The notes under the pieces were generated by a model. That model was not told where the DNA came from, ran no database searches, and saw only the letters and a program-made list of their open reading frames with translations. Below, piece after piece: positions 23,953-32,825 of a DNA stretch of 64,000 nucleotides. The DNA is from GCA-002282575 sp964416645 (GTDB taxonomy: Bacteria; Pseudomonadota; Gammaproteobacteria; Thiomicrospirales; Thiomicrospiraceae). The position numbers were made by a program, and so were the translations under genes. The stretch covers positions 1 to 64,000 of the forward strand of contig CAYQEZ010000003.1 in assembly GCA_964416645.1 (NCBI GenBank), written 5' to 3'. Numbering within the stretch: the first letter of the stretch is position 1; every line of letters starts with the position of its first letter.

Positions 23953-26613
23953 ATGAAAAGATTCATGATTTGGATGGTCGATTATGCTTCGCCCATAATT
24001 GCTTTAGCCTTAATTTTAGGTATTTCTTCGGTGTTTTGGTGGCACTACGAGCGCTCTCAAACGCACATGAAAGCAGTGGCGGTTGATGATGCACGTAATT
24101 TTTCTAAGTCGGTTGCTCAATTTCGTAATTTTTACGCCAGCACGATTGTTCCTGCTGTACAGATGCACAATGTTCCCATTACCCACGATTATTTAAAAAT
24201 TCCAGGTGCGATTCCTTTACCAGCAACTTTTGCCATTGATTTTGGCGATAAAATCTCTCAAAACAGTAATTACCGTGTGCGCTTGTACAGTGACATGCCA
24301 TTCAGTTGGCGTGAAAATGGCGGTATTCGTGATAGTTTTGAAAAAAAAGCGATGGCCTATTTGCGTGATAATCCAGAAGGTTTTTTTTCGCGTTATGAAG
24401 TGTTTGAGGGAAAAGAAGTACTCAGGTATGCGGTGGCTGATAAATTACAAGCGACATGTGTCGCTTGCCATAACACTTACCCAGGTACACCAAAGACAGA
24501 TTGGAAAGAAGGGGATGTGCGCGGTGTGTTGGAAGTGATTCGCCCCATTTCTGGTTTACATTTAGAAAATGAAGCTCAGGCCTGGCAGACTTTCTTGGCT
24601 ATGGTAGGTATTGCGTTATCGGCGTTAATACTGCTTGGTTTTGTCATTCGTCGTAATAAATTAGTGGTACATCAGGCGCAATCAGAGCAACGTAAAACAC
24701 AAAACATCATGGATTCGGTCGTTGATGCTATTATTGTTATTAACGATCAGGGTATTGTTTTAGAAGCTAATCGTGCTGTATTAAGTGTGTTGGGTTACGA
24801 ACCTGAAGAGCTGGTCGGAAACAACATTAAGTTAATCGTCCCAGAACCGCATCACAGCGCGCATGATGGTTATTTGCAGCGTTATTTGAAAGAGGGTGAT
24901 CCACGTGTGATTGGTTTCACGCGTCATGTGCAGGCGGTTAAAAAATCGGGTGAGTTGATTTCAATTGATCTTGCGGTGACTGAAATTGTGCAAGAGGGAG
25001 GGCGTTGTTTCACTGGTGTGATTCGAGATGTCAGTGAGCGAGAAGCGGCAAAACGTCAGATAGAACAGGCTCGCGATCAAGCGTTAGAGTCAGCCAAATT
25101 AAAATCTGAATTCTTGGCCAATATGAGTCATGAAATCAGAACACCCATGAATGGTGTGATTGGCATGACAGGTTTGCTACTCGATACGCCTTTGACAGAA
25201 GAACAGAAAGAATTAACACAAACTGTTAAAGCCAGTTCAGAGTCTCTGTTGTCGATTATCAATGATATTTTAGATTTTTCTAAAATTGAAGCGGGTAAGC
25301 TCGAAGTTAGTGAAGACCCTGTTGAATTGGTACCACTGCTTGATGGAATTATCGATATGGTCGCGTCTTCGGCTCAGCTTAAGTCGTTAGAATTAGCTTA
25401 CTTTATAGAACCTAAACTACCTAAAGTGATTAAAACCGACGCTGTGCGTTTGAGACAGGTACTGCTTAATCTACTGGGTAATGCGATTAAGTTTACGCAT
25501 AAGGGTCAGGTGTACCTTGAAGTTGCTTCGTTGGGAGAGGCTTTGCGTTTTGATGTGGTTGATACGGGAATTGGTATTTCGCCAGAAGGGCAGGCGAAAC
25601 TTTTTGGTGCTTTTTCTCAGGTAGATGGTTCGTCGACGAGAGGTTTTGGTGGCACTGGTCTGGGATTGGCCATTTCCAAACAGCTAGTGTCTTTAATGGG
25701 TGGTGAAATCAAGGTGGTTAGTCGAATTGGAGAGGGATCGACTTTCAGTTTTACTTTGCCTTGTCGGGTGTTGGATAAAACACCTTGTTTAACCCCTTTA
25801 GCGCAACCCACTAAGCTGGTTTGTGTTATGCGCCCATCCTCGCTAATGTCACGTTGTGTTGATCAGTTGGCTTTACTGAATATTCAGGTGCAGGTGTTGG
25901 AAGATTTGATGTTACTCACTGAATCGGACATTGAAGCCAACACACCTATTTGGCTTGATTTGGATTCATTGTTAATGTACTTTGAACATCCGTTGAGTTT
26001 ATTAAATGATCTTAAAGTTCAATATCATCAGGTCAGTTTATTTGTCACTCATAAACAAGCCAGTGAGTGGCGAGAGCACGCGCAACGTCTGCATTTCAAA
26101 ATGCGTATTAAGCCATTGAAATATAGTAATTTGGCTCATTGGGTACAGCCGTTTCAATTATCAACCCAACAGGCTGACGCTAGTATTCATAATATATCAT
26201 TGCCTGCTGAACGAGTTGCGTCATTTGAACATGCACGAATCTTACTGGTTGAAGACAATGTGATTAATCAGAAATTGGCGTTAGCCTTATTAAAAAAACA
26301 GGGGCTGACTGCAACAGTGGCGAATAATGGTCAGGAGGCGTTAGTAATGTTGGCACAACAGCCATATGATCTTGTGTTAATGGATTGCCAGATGCCTGTC
26401 AAAGACGGTTTTGATACGACGCTTGAATTGCGTGCTACAGCTGGTATGAATCAGCAGGTGCCGATTATTGCCATGACAGCGAATGCTATGAAAGGTGATG
26501 ATGCCCGTTGCTATGCTGTTGGCATGAATGATTATATTGCTAAGCCAGTTAACCCGAATATTTTAGCGGAAAAATTGGCGCATTGGTTAAAGGTCACTGA
26601 ATCTAAGCAGTGA
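23953..26613 (+). CDS. Hybrid histidine kinase with heme-motif DUF3365 sensor
   Basis: An 886-residue inner-membrane sensor kinase. Helix 1 (about 12-30) and helix 2 (about 213-232) bracket a periplasmic DUF3365/Tll0287-like domain that contains CVACH at 169-173, a CxxCH heme-attachment motif. Next come a PAS domain (about 245-360), a HisKA domain with phosphoacceptor H393 (SHEIRTPMNG), an ATPase domain (GTGLGLAISKQ), a degenerate receiver-like stretch (about 620-740), and a true receiver with D811 (LMDCQMP). It probably senses redox state or a small ligand at heme. No response regulator adjoins it, so its output partner is unknown. Confidence 0.9.
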   Translation: MKRFMIWMVDYASPIIALALILGISSVFWWHYERSQTHMKAVAVDDARNFSKSVAQFRNFYASTIVPAVQMHNVPITHDYLKIPGAIPLPATFAIDFGDKISQNSNYRVRLYSDMPFSWRENGGIRDSFEKKAMAYLRDNPEGFFSRYEVFEGKEVLRYAVADKLQATCVACHNTYPGTPKTDWKEGDVRGVLEVIRPISGLHLENEAQAWQTFLAMVGIALSALILLGFVIRRNKLVVHQAQSEQRKTQNIMDSVVDAIIVINDQGIVLEANRAVLSVLGYEPEELVGNNIKLIVPEPHHSAHDGYLQRYLKEGDPRVIGFTRHVQAVKKSGELISIDLAVTEIVQEGGRCFTGVIRDVSEREAAKRQIEQARDQALESAKLKSEFLANMSHEIRTPMNGVIGMTGLLLDTPLTEEQKELTQTVKASSESLLSIINDILDFSKIEAGKLEVSEDPVELVPLLDGIIDMVASSAQLKSLELAYFIEPKLPKVIKTDAVRLRQVLLNLLGNAIKFTHKGQVYLEVASLGEALRFDVVDTGIGISPEGQAKLFGAFSQVDGSSTRGFGGTGLGLAISKQLVSLMGGEIKVVSRIGEGSTFSFTLPCRVLDKTPCLTPLAQPTKLVCVMRPSSLMSRCVDQLALLNIQVQVLEDLMLLTESDIEANTPIWLDLDSLLMYFEHPLSLLNDLKVQYHQVSLFVTHKQASEWREHAQRLHFKMRIKPLKYSNLAHWVQPFQLSTQQADASIHNISLPAERVASFEHARILLVEDNVINQKLALALLKKQGLTATVANNGQEALVMLAQQPYDLVLMDCQMPVKDGFDTTLELRATAGMNQQVPIIAMTANAMKGDDARCYAVGMNDYIAKPVNPNILAEKLAHWLKVTESKQ

Positions 26614-26617
26614 CCTT
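26590..26617. terminator. Hairpin across the kinase stop codon
   Basis: AAGGTCACTG (26590-26599) and CAGTGACCTT (26608-26617) pair perfectly around 8 nt. The structure includes the kinase stop codon and ends 9 nt before the ygfZ stop on the other strand. The following T tract is broken, so it may act mainly as an mRNA-end stabilizer for both convergent genes. Confidence 0.6.
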
Positions 26618-26625
26618 GTGCTTTG

Positions 26626-27708
26626 CTAAGCTGGGTTTGATAAATCAACTAATCTGTATCCCATTGGTTCCATCACTAATGGTTCGCCCGAATTCAGTTG
26701 AAATTGACCATCGGCATCATCAACGCCTTTAATACTGGCAATAGCTAATATTAATGATCCTTGATTGAGGTCTGAGCCTGTCGCAATCACTGTTAGGGTT
26801 TGAGTACGATCTTCGCCATAATGCACGGTTAGCTCCTCTCCGATAACGGGTTGAATGACAGCAGGTGTATGGAAGCGCATTAGCCGTTTGGTGGGTTTGC
26901 CACGATAATGAGTGCGTGCAATCACTTCTTGGCCAGGGTAGCAGCCTTTTTTGAAACTGACTGCACCGATGCGATCGAGATTAAGTTGATGGGCGTTAAA
27001 TCTTCCCTGTGATTCGGCAGTTACTTTAGGCAGCCCATAGGCTAAGTCCATTAAGTTCCAGTCGTCTGTGCCCACTTTCGTACCATTCGTTTCTAGTCTG
27101 TCCCATAAAATGCCTATGGCTGGGAAAGGACCAACAAATAGGGCACAAGGATGAGCCGTTGGTAGGCGAATCATGGCAATATCAGCAAATTCTTCCGCTT
27201 GCAAATAGTGTTGTCCATAAGCCTGTTCATCTAACTTTTCATTCAGTAACACCACGATGTCTTGTGCTGCATGAATACCTGCGTAACCAAAACGTGGTAG
27301 CAGGTCTGAAAAGTCTTCGCAGTCCACTTTACTGCGCATAATAAACATTTTTAGGCGTTTGAGTAAGGGGAGCACGCTATTACGTGGTACTTGCCAGTAA
27401 TAAGCGCCATGAAATAAAAATAACAGCCCCAAGCCAAGTACATTCCCTTGTGGGTCACAGTAGCCTGCTAATTGTGCCTGACTTTCGCTAACCAAGTTGA
27501 TATCTTGTGTTAGTTGACTTTGTAAGAAAGTTTTAGCCTCTTCGCCACTGAAGCGAATCAGACCAGTATGCGCCAAGCTAGTCATGACAGCACCGTGCTT
27601 CATAATATGACGTTCAATTTCTGGAATACCAAAATGCGCGATGGTTTGTCGATCTTCATGCCAAACAGCACCTTGGTTTTCCATGTGTTGATACCATAAT
27701 TCATTCAT
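26626..27708 (-). CDS. ygfZ: YgfZ-like folate-binding protein
   Basis: A 360-residue protein of the GcvT-like YgfZ family, a tetrahydrofolate-dependent factor that helps assemble or repair certain iron-sulfur enzymes such as MiaB. The family signature KKGCYPGQEVIARTHYRG is intact, including its conserved Cys. The start lies in a CCATGA context that overlaps the stop of a 44-codon membrane peptide gene upstream, so the two are probably translationally coupled. Confidence 0.92.
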   Translation of the reverse strand: MNELWYQHMENQGAVWHEDRQTIAHFGIPEIERHIMKHGAVMTSLAHTGLIRFSGEEAKTFLQSQLTQDINLVSESQAQLAGYCDPQGNVLGLGLLFLFHGAYYWQVPRNSVLPLLKRLKMFIMRSKVDCEDFSDLLPRFGYAGIHAAQDIVVLLNEKLDEQAYGQHYLQAEEFADIAMIRLPTAHPCALFVGPFPAIGILWDRLETNGTKVGTDDWNLMDLAYGLPKVTAESQGRFNAHQLNLDRIGAVSFKKGCYPGQEVIARTHYRGKPTKRLMRFHTPAVIQPVIGEELTVHYGEDRTQTLTVIATGSDLNQGSLILAIASIKGVDDADGQFQLNSGEPLVMEPMGYRLVDLSNPA

Positions 27709-27839
27709 GGTTTTTCGTCCTCTTTTGGTAGATAACGGTTAAAATGACGGTAGAGTAACCACATCAATAATCCGACGACGCTAATCGATATAATGGTGAA
27801 TAGAGCCGTTAGCCCCAAGGCTTGTAAGAGTTGTTCCAT
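27705..27839 (-). CDS. Small single-pass membrane protein upstream of ygfZ
   Basis: A 44-residue open frame: a short N-terminus (MEQLLQALGL), one hydrophobic helix of about 20 residues (TALFTIISISVVGLLMWLLY), then a basic and acidic tail ending PKEDEKP. The charge pattern predicts a cytoplasmic C-terminus. Its TGA overlaps the ygfZ ATG, and GGGG stands 7 nt before its own ATG. The tight coupling and textbook membrane segment argue for a real gene. Family and function are unknown. Confidence 0.6.
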   Translation of the reverse strand: MEQLLQALGLTALFTIISISVVGLLMWLLYRHFNRYLPKEDEKP

Positions 27840-27924
27840 TGAGAAACCCCGTTTGTGATGTCTAGTCCAATAGGCTATTATAGGAGATATTAGTGTGAAC
27901 GAGCGACAATCATGGCGATGCTAG

Positions 27925-28971
27925 GTGAGGATCGAACAATTGCAAGCTAAAGATGAACATTTTTTTGAAGATGATGATCGCCATCGTATTTTAGAAGCCA
28001 TTGAAGAGCAAGCTAAAAATATGTCAATGGCGCGCGGTGCAAATCAACATCGGTTAAGTGACTGGCTCAATGCCGCGGAGGAAGTTATGCCAGAAGTAAA
28101 AAAACCAACGGTAAAACCCATGTCAATGACTACTGGTGAAGGACGTTCATCATCGTCTTTGATGATGAGTGTGCTGCTTGGTGGGACGCTATTACTTACG
28201 TTTGCTGGGTTAGGTTGGTTTGGCTTTTACCAGCTCAATCAGCAAGTACAAAGTGTGAGTGGTGAAAATGCTGCCTTAAAAGATAAGTTGGCCGAATTAG
28301 AAACCAACCTAAAAGAATTGGCTGAAGTTACAGAAAAAATCAGTAACAAAAGTGAAGTCACGTCAAGTGGGTCAGCTGCACCTGCTGTAGCAGTAAATAG
28401 TGTTAATGATATTGCGACGACACAAGCGACCAATCCACCAGTAAGTTCGGTTGAAAGTTTGCTAGATGCGCGTTTTAAACAGCTCATTGAGCTGTTGGAT
28501 CAGCGGATGCGTGTGCAGTCACCAGTGCCTGTGCAACCAATATCTCCCTTAACAACCAGCAGTGCAACGACTAACTTGCCTTTGCAAGCACCGACAGTAA
28601 CTGAGCCAACAGCTCCTGTCATTGCCGAGATGGCGGTTGGCTCTAACAACAATTCGGCAACAGTGACTAAAGATTCACATCCTAATCAGTGGTTATTTGA
28701 CTTGCCTAAAGATGCGCTGGTTATTCAGTTGGGTAGCAGTGTCAAAGCGGATGCCTTTACAGATATGATGAAAAAAATTCGTCAACAACCCGAACTGGCA
28801 CGTGTGTTACCCGTAATGGCAAATGGTTCGACGCGCTATGTGCTAACCTATGGCGGTTTTACTTCACGTGATGAAGCGCGTAAAGCCTCGGATCGTTTGA
28901 AGTTGGAGTTGGGGGTTAGCCCTTGGATTCGTAAGGCGGTGGATGTTCAGCAGTTGGCTGAAAAACCCTAA
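27925..28971 (+). CDS. Membrane-anchored SPOR-domain protein
   Basis: A 348-residue bitopic protein. A charged cytoplasmic N-terminus (about 1-75, including HRILEAIEEQAKN) precedes one membrane helix (about 76-98). A coiled-coil stretch (about 100-135), a Pro/Thr/Ser-rich periplasmic linker and a C-terminal SPOR domain (about 250-340) follow. SPOR domains bind denuded septal peptidoglycan, so a division role like DamX is likely. The start is a GTG directly after an in-frame stop, without a strong ribosome site. It converges on coaE. Confidence 0.78.
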   Translation: MRIEQLQAKDEHFFEDDDRHRILEAIEEQAKNMSMARGANQHRLSDWLNAAEEVMPEVKKPTVKPMSMTTGEGRSSSSLMMSVLLGGTLLLTFAGLGWFGFYQLNQQVQSVSGENAALKDKLAELETNLKELAEVTEKISNKSEVTSSGSAAPAVAVNSVNDIATTQATNPPVSSVESLLDARFKQLIELLDQRMRVQSPVPVQPISPLTTSSATTNLPLQAPTVTEPTAPVIAEMAVGSNNNSATVTKDSHPNQWLFDLPKDALVIQLGSSVKADAFTDMMKKIRQQPELARVLPVMANGSTRYVLTYGGFTSRDEARKASDRLKLELGVSPWIRKAVDVQQLAEKP

Positions 28972-28985
28972 AAAAATGGCAACTG

Positions 28986-29651
28986 TCAGATCAAGTTTGA
29001 ACTACTACTGTTGATAAGACTTTGGTGCAGTTGCTCTGTCTTGTCTAACAGCGCATCGGTTGTACCGTCGTTTTCTATAATGGCTGTTGCTAAGGCTAGT
29101 TTTTCTTTTCGACTCGGTTGTGCGTCAATGAGTTGTTGTGCAAGTGTGGTGCTCATTTGATCGCGAGCGATGAGTTGTTGCTTTTGGCGTTCTTCCTCGC
29201 AATCAACAAGCCAAACGGCGCTGAGTAGACTTAGGTAAGCACTGTCAGAGCTCAGTAAGGGAATGACAATCATGATGTAGGGATGGGGTGAAGCTGAAAG
29301 TTGCTTCACTTGTGTTATCACTTCATCGTATATCTTCGGATGCATTAGTCCATTCAGCCATGCTCTTTCGTCTGGATTTTGGCTGATAATATCTCTGAGT
29401 TGTCGTCGCTTTAACGCGCCTTGTTCATCACGTATGTCTGCTCCAAAATGCGCCACTATCTCTGTTAATGTTGGCTTATCCACCTCAACCAGTTCGCGTG
29501 CAATGATATCGGTATCAATGATGGGAATCTGATGACGCTCGTTCAAATAACGACTGACGGTGCTTTTACCGCTGGCGATTCCGCCCGTTAAACCGATAAT
29601 CAAAGGGCGCTTCGGTGAAGCGCCCTGAGTAGATTGATGTTGCTCGTTCAT
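28986..29651 (-). CDS. coaE: Dephospho-CoA kinase
   Basis: A 221-residue enzyme for the last step of coenzyme A synthesis, phosphorylating the ribose 3'-hydroxyl of dephospho-CoA. The P-loop GLTGGIASGKST is near residues 20-31, followed by IIDTDIIARELV, the substrate-binding segment. The N-terminus carries about 17 extra residues. It starts immediately after the ettA stop and is presumably in that operon. In many Gammaproteobacteria coaE sits with pilD, which is not seen here. Confidence 0.94.
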   Translation of the reverse strand: MNEQHQSTQGASPKRPLIIGLTGGIASGKSTVSRYLNERHQIPIIDTDIIARELVEVDKPTLTEIVAHFGADIRDEQGALKRRQLRDIISQNPDERAWLNGLMHPKIYDEVITQVKQLSASPHPYIMIVIPLLSSDSAYLSLLSAVWLVDCEEERQKQQLIARDQMSTTLAQQLIDAQPSRKEKLALATAIIENDGTTDALLDKTEQLHQSLINSSSSNLI

Positions 29652-31316
29652 TTAACGAATAACGGGCTTGTATTTAATACGAACAGGACCTGCATCGCTG
29701 CCTTTACGGCGTTTGTAGTCTTCTTCATAGTCCGAGTAGTTACCTGGGAAGAATTCGACATGACTGTCACCTTCAAAGGCAATAATGTGCGTGGCAATAC
29801 GGTCTAAGAACCAGCGGTCATGCGAGATGACCAGAGCAGTACCAGGATATTCCAGCAAGGCTTCTTCCAAGGCACGTAGCGTTTCGACGTCTAGGTCATT
29901 GGTGGGTTCATCAAGTAACAGCACATTGCCACCCGTGCGCAGCGTTTTGGCGAGGTGGACGCGGTTACGCTCACCGCCCGATAGGTCTTTAATAAACTTA
30001 CCTTGATCGCCACCCTTAAAGTTAAAACGCCCACAATAAGAGCGAGCGGATAACTCAAATTTACCGACGGTGATAATATCTGAACCATCTGAAATCTCTT
30101 CAAATACAGTTTTATTGTCTGCTAAAGTGTCACGACTTTGATCGACGTAGGATAACTGAACCGTATCGCCAATAGTTACGCTGCCCGTATCGGGTTGGTC
30201 AACACCTGTAATCATTTTGAAGAAAGTGGATTTACCCGCACCGTTAGGGCCAATAATACCCACAATGGCACCAGCAGGGATGCTGGCCGTGAAGTTGTCA
30301 ATTAATAAACGATCACCAAAGCCTTTACTGATGTTGTCAAAATCAATCACTTTATTACCTAAGCGTTCGCCAACAGGAATGAAAATTTCATTGGTTTCAT
30401 TGCGCTTTTGGTATTCAACGCTTGATAACTCTTCAAAACGCGCCATACGCGCTTTAGATTTGGCATGACGACCTTTTGGATTGGTGCGCACCCATTCCAG
30501 CTCTTGTTTCATGCTTTTGATATGTGCTTGTTCAGCTTTAGATTCTTGCTCTAAACGGCGTTCTTTCGCCTCCAACCAAGCAGAGTAGTTGCCCTCGTAG
30601 GGAATACCCATGCCTCGATCCAGTTCCAAAATCCAGCCAGCCACATTGTCTAGGAAGTAACGGTCATGGGTAACCGCAACGACTGTGCCAGAGTAGTTAT
30701 GCAAGAACTGCTCTAACCAAGCAATAGATTCAGCATCCAAGTGGTTGGTAGGTTCATCCAGCAGTAGCATATCGGGACGGGAAAGCAACAGCTTACACAA
30801 GGCGACACGACGACGCTCACCACCAGAAAGTTTGGTAACATCGGCATCCCAAGGCGGTAAACGTAGTGCATCAGCGGCGATTTCGAGTTGGTTTTCCAGA
30901 TTGTGGCCATCGCTGGCTTGTAAAATATTTTCGAGTTCTGCTTGACGTATGGCTAGGGCATCAAAGTCGGCATCGGGTTCTGCATAAGCAGCATAAACAG
31001 CATCCAACTCGGCTTGGGCATTGCTGATGTGTGACAGTGCTTCTTCAACGTTACCACGCACGGTTTTTGTCGGATCAAGTTGAGGTTCTTGCGGTAAGTA
31101 ACCCACTTTGATGCCTGGCATCGGGCGCGCTTCACCTTCAATATTGGTGTCTAGCCCTGCCATAATTTTTAATAAAGTGGATTTACCTGAACCATTTAAG
31201 CCCAATACGCCAATTTTTGCGCCAGGAAAAAAGGATAGTGAAATGTCTTTTAAAATGTGTTTTTTCGGTGGCACCACTTTGCCAACACGATGCATGGTGT
31301 AGATATATTGAGCCAT
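29652..31316 (-). CDS. ettA: Energy-dependent translational throttle protein EttA
   Basis: A 554-residue ABC-F ATPase with two nucleotide-binding domains and no membrane segment. EttA binds the ribosomal E site and gates the first steps of elongation by the ADP/ATP ratio. Walker A motifs are GLNGSGKST and GPNGAGKST; signature motifs are KLSGGERRRVALCK and DLSGGERNRVHLAK. The linker between them (LEQESKAEQAHIKSMKQELE) is the P-site tRNA-interaction region. Length is near that of E. coli EttA (555). Confidence 0.95.
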   Translation of the reverse strand: MAQYIYTMHRVGKVVPPKKHILKDISLSFFPGAKIGVLGLNGSGKSTLLKIMAGLDTNIEGEARPMPGIKVGYLPQEPQLDPTKTVRGNVEEALSHISNAQAELDAVYAAYAEPDADFDALAIRQAELENILQASDGHNLENQLEIAADALRLPPWDADVTKLSGGERRRVALCKLLLSRPDMLLLDEPTNHLDAESIAWLEQFLHNYSGTVVAVTHDRYFLDNVAGWILELDRGMGIPYEGNYSAWLEAKERRLEQESKAEQAHIKSMKQELEWVRTNPKGRHAKSKARMARFEELSSVEYQKRNETNEIFIPVGERLGNKVIDFDNISKGFGDRLLIDNFTASIPAGAIVGIIGPNGAGKSTFFKMITGVDQPDTGSVTIGDTVQLSYVDQSRDTLADNKTVFEEISDGSDIITVGKFELSARSYCGRFNFKGGDQGKFIKDLSGGERNRVHLAKTLRTGGNVLLLDEPTNDLDVETLRALEEALLEYPGTALVISHDRWFLDRIATHIIAFEGDSHVEFFPGNYSDYEEDYKRRKGSDAGPVRIKYKPVIR

Positions 31317-31464
31317 TTTAGCGTATCATAACCTTCGTAATAAAAAATAAGTATAAGATGCTGAATTCTGTTAATGAAGATGGTAACGGCTTAAGGGTTG
31401 CTTTGCAATCGTTTATGCGTGTCATATCAACCTAACTGGGCAGATCCGAAAAGGTTCATGTTTT

Positions 31465-32184
31465 TCAGAAGGATTCTAAACTCAGTTGTTGGCTATTCCA
31501 GCAAAGGTACTCTGTTTGTGGACGCCAATCACCTAGCACCCAGCGAGTGACACCTCGATAGGGTGGGTGTTGCATTGGTCGGTGCGTGTGACCATGAATG
31601 ATGTGTTGAACTTGAGTATGACGGCTGAGCAAGTTATCAATGCCTAGTTGAGTCACATCCATGATGGCTTCGCTTTTTTCCGACTTTTGTCCTTCGCTGG
31701 CGGCTTTCAGCTGTTGGGCGATTTGAAATCGTTCGGCTGGGCTTTTAGCTAAAGCCTGAGCTTGCCAGTCGGGATGGGTGAAGAGCGCACGCATTTTCAA
31801 GTAATTCACATCGTCGGTACACAGGGTATCGCCATGCAATAACACCGCACTGCTTTCACCCAGTTGAATTTCGGTTTCATCACCCAGTAGGCTGGCACCT
31901 GTGGCGTGAGCAAAGTCAGATTTCAGTAAGAAATCTCGGTTGCCTAAGCCAACAAATAACTTTCGACCTGTTTGGCTAAAGTCAGCAAGCGCGTTAATGA
32001 AAGGTGCATAAGCCACTAACCCAACATCATCGCCAATCCAGCCGTCAAATAAATCACCTAAAATATACAAGCTATCCGATTCCAGCGCTTTGGTGTGCAT
32101 GAAGTTAAGAAAGGCTTGGCTAATAGGCGAGTCCACTTGTATTGGCAAGTGAACATCGGCAATAAACAGAATGTTTTCAGACAT
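31465..32184 (-). CDS. lpxH: UDP-2,3-diacylglucosamine diphosphatase LpxH
   Basis: A 239-residue calcineurin-like metallophosphoesterase that cleaves UDP-2,3-diacylglucosamine to lipid X and UMP in lipid A synthesis. Metal ligands lie in DVHLP, GDLFDGWIGDD, GNRDFLL, HGDTLCTDD and HGHTHRP, all intact. The cyclophilin gene is 23 nt upstream on the same strand, the same ppi-lpxH pairing as in several Gammaproteobacteria. Confidence 0.95.
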   Translation of the reverse strand: MSENILFIADVHLPIQVDSPISQAFLNFMHTKALESDSLYILGDLFDGWIGDDVGLVAYAPFINALADFSQTGRKLFVGLGNRDFLLKSDFAHATGASLLGDETEIQLGESSAVLLHGDTLCTDDVNYLKMRALFTHPDWQAQALAKSPAERFQIAQQLKAASEGQKSEKSEAIMDVTQLGIDNLLSRHTQVQHIIHGHTHRPMQHPPYRGVTRWVLGDWRPQTEYLCWNSQQLSLESF

Positions 32185-32207
32185 GATGTGTCGGTACGAA
32201 AGCCAAC

Positions 32208-32771
32208 TTAAAGTTGACGCGCTTCTTGAATGATAACAGGCTCTTTAGGTACGTCTTGATGCATACCGTTGCGTCCCGTTGCCACGCCACGAATTTCATT
32301 CACGGTTTTCATGCCATCGACCACTTTACCGAATACCGCATAACCCCAAGCGCGTGGTGTTTTTTCACGGAAATCTAAGAAATCGTTATTGGTGGTGTTA
32401 ATGAAAAACTGCGCTGTGGCCGAATGAGGGTCGTTAGTACGTGCCATAGCGATGGTGCCAATGGTGTTTTTTAAGCCATTGTCAGCTTCATTTTCAACAG
32501 GTGCCAGTGTCGGTTTTTGGTTCATGTCGGGTGTGAAACCACCGCCTTGAATCATGAAGTCTTTAATCACGCGGTGAAAAATTGTGCCATTGTAATGGCC
32601 ATTTTTAACATAGGTTAAAAAGTTAGCCACCGTTTTAGGGGCTTTATCGGCATACAACTCAACAGTAATGTCGCCATGATTGGTTTTGAATAAGACTTTT
32701 GGGTTGTCGGCTAACACTTCAGTGGTTGACATAGCAAATAAAACTCCTAATACAGCTAAAAAACGACGCAT
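32208..32771 (-). CDS. ppiA: Periplasmic cyclophilin-type peptidyl-prolyl isomerase
   Basis: A 187-residue protein: a signal peptide (about 1-21, cut near VLA-DN) and a cyclophilin domain. FHRVIKDFMIQGGGF and AMARTNDPHSATAQFFIN are the characteristic active-site segments, including the catalytic Arg. The exported form fits PpiA rather than cytoplasmic PpiB. It accelerates proline isomerization in periplasmic proteins. Translation is probably coupled with lpxH just downstream. Confidence 0.9.
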   Translation of the reverse strand: MRRFLAVLGVLFAMSTTEVLADNPKVLFKTNHGDITVELYADKAPKTVANFLTYVKNGHYNGTIFHRVIKDFMIQGGGFTPDMNQKPTLAPVENEADNGLKNTIGTIAMARTNDPHSATAQFFINTTNNDFLDFREKTPRAWGYAVFGKVVDGMKTVNEIRGVATGRNGMHQDVPKEPVIIQEARQL

Positions 32772-32825
32772 GTTGTCATGCTCCTTATCATTAAGTGTTG
32801 AAATTATAACATAGCGCCGAGCGCA

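Noticed and set aside
29785..31302. Several plus-strand frames of 60-83 codons within ettA
   Set aside because: They are antisense to a conserved ABC-F gene, and their Ser/Arg-rich composition is typical of shadows.
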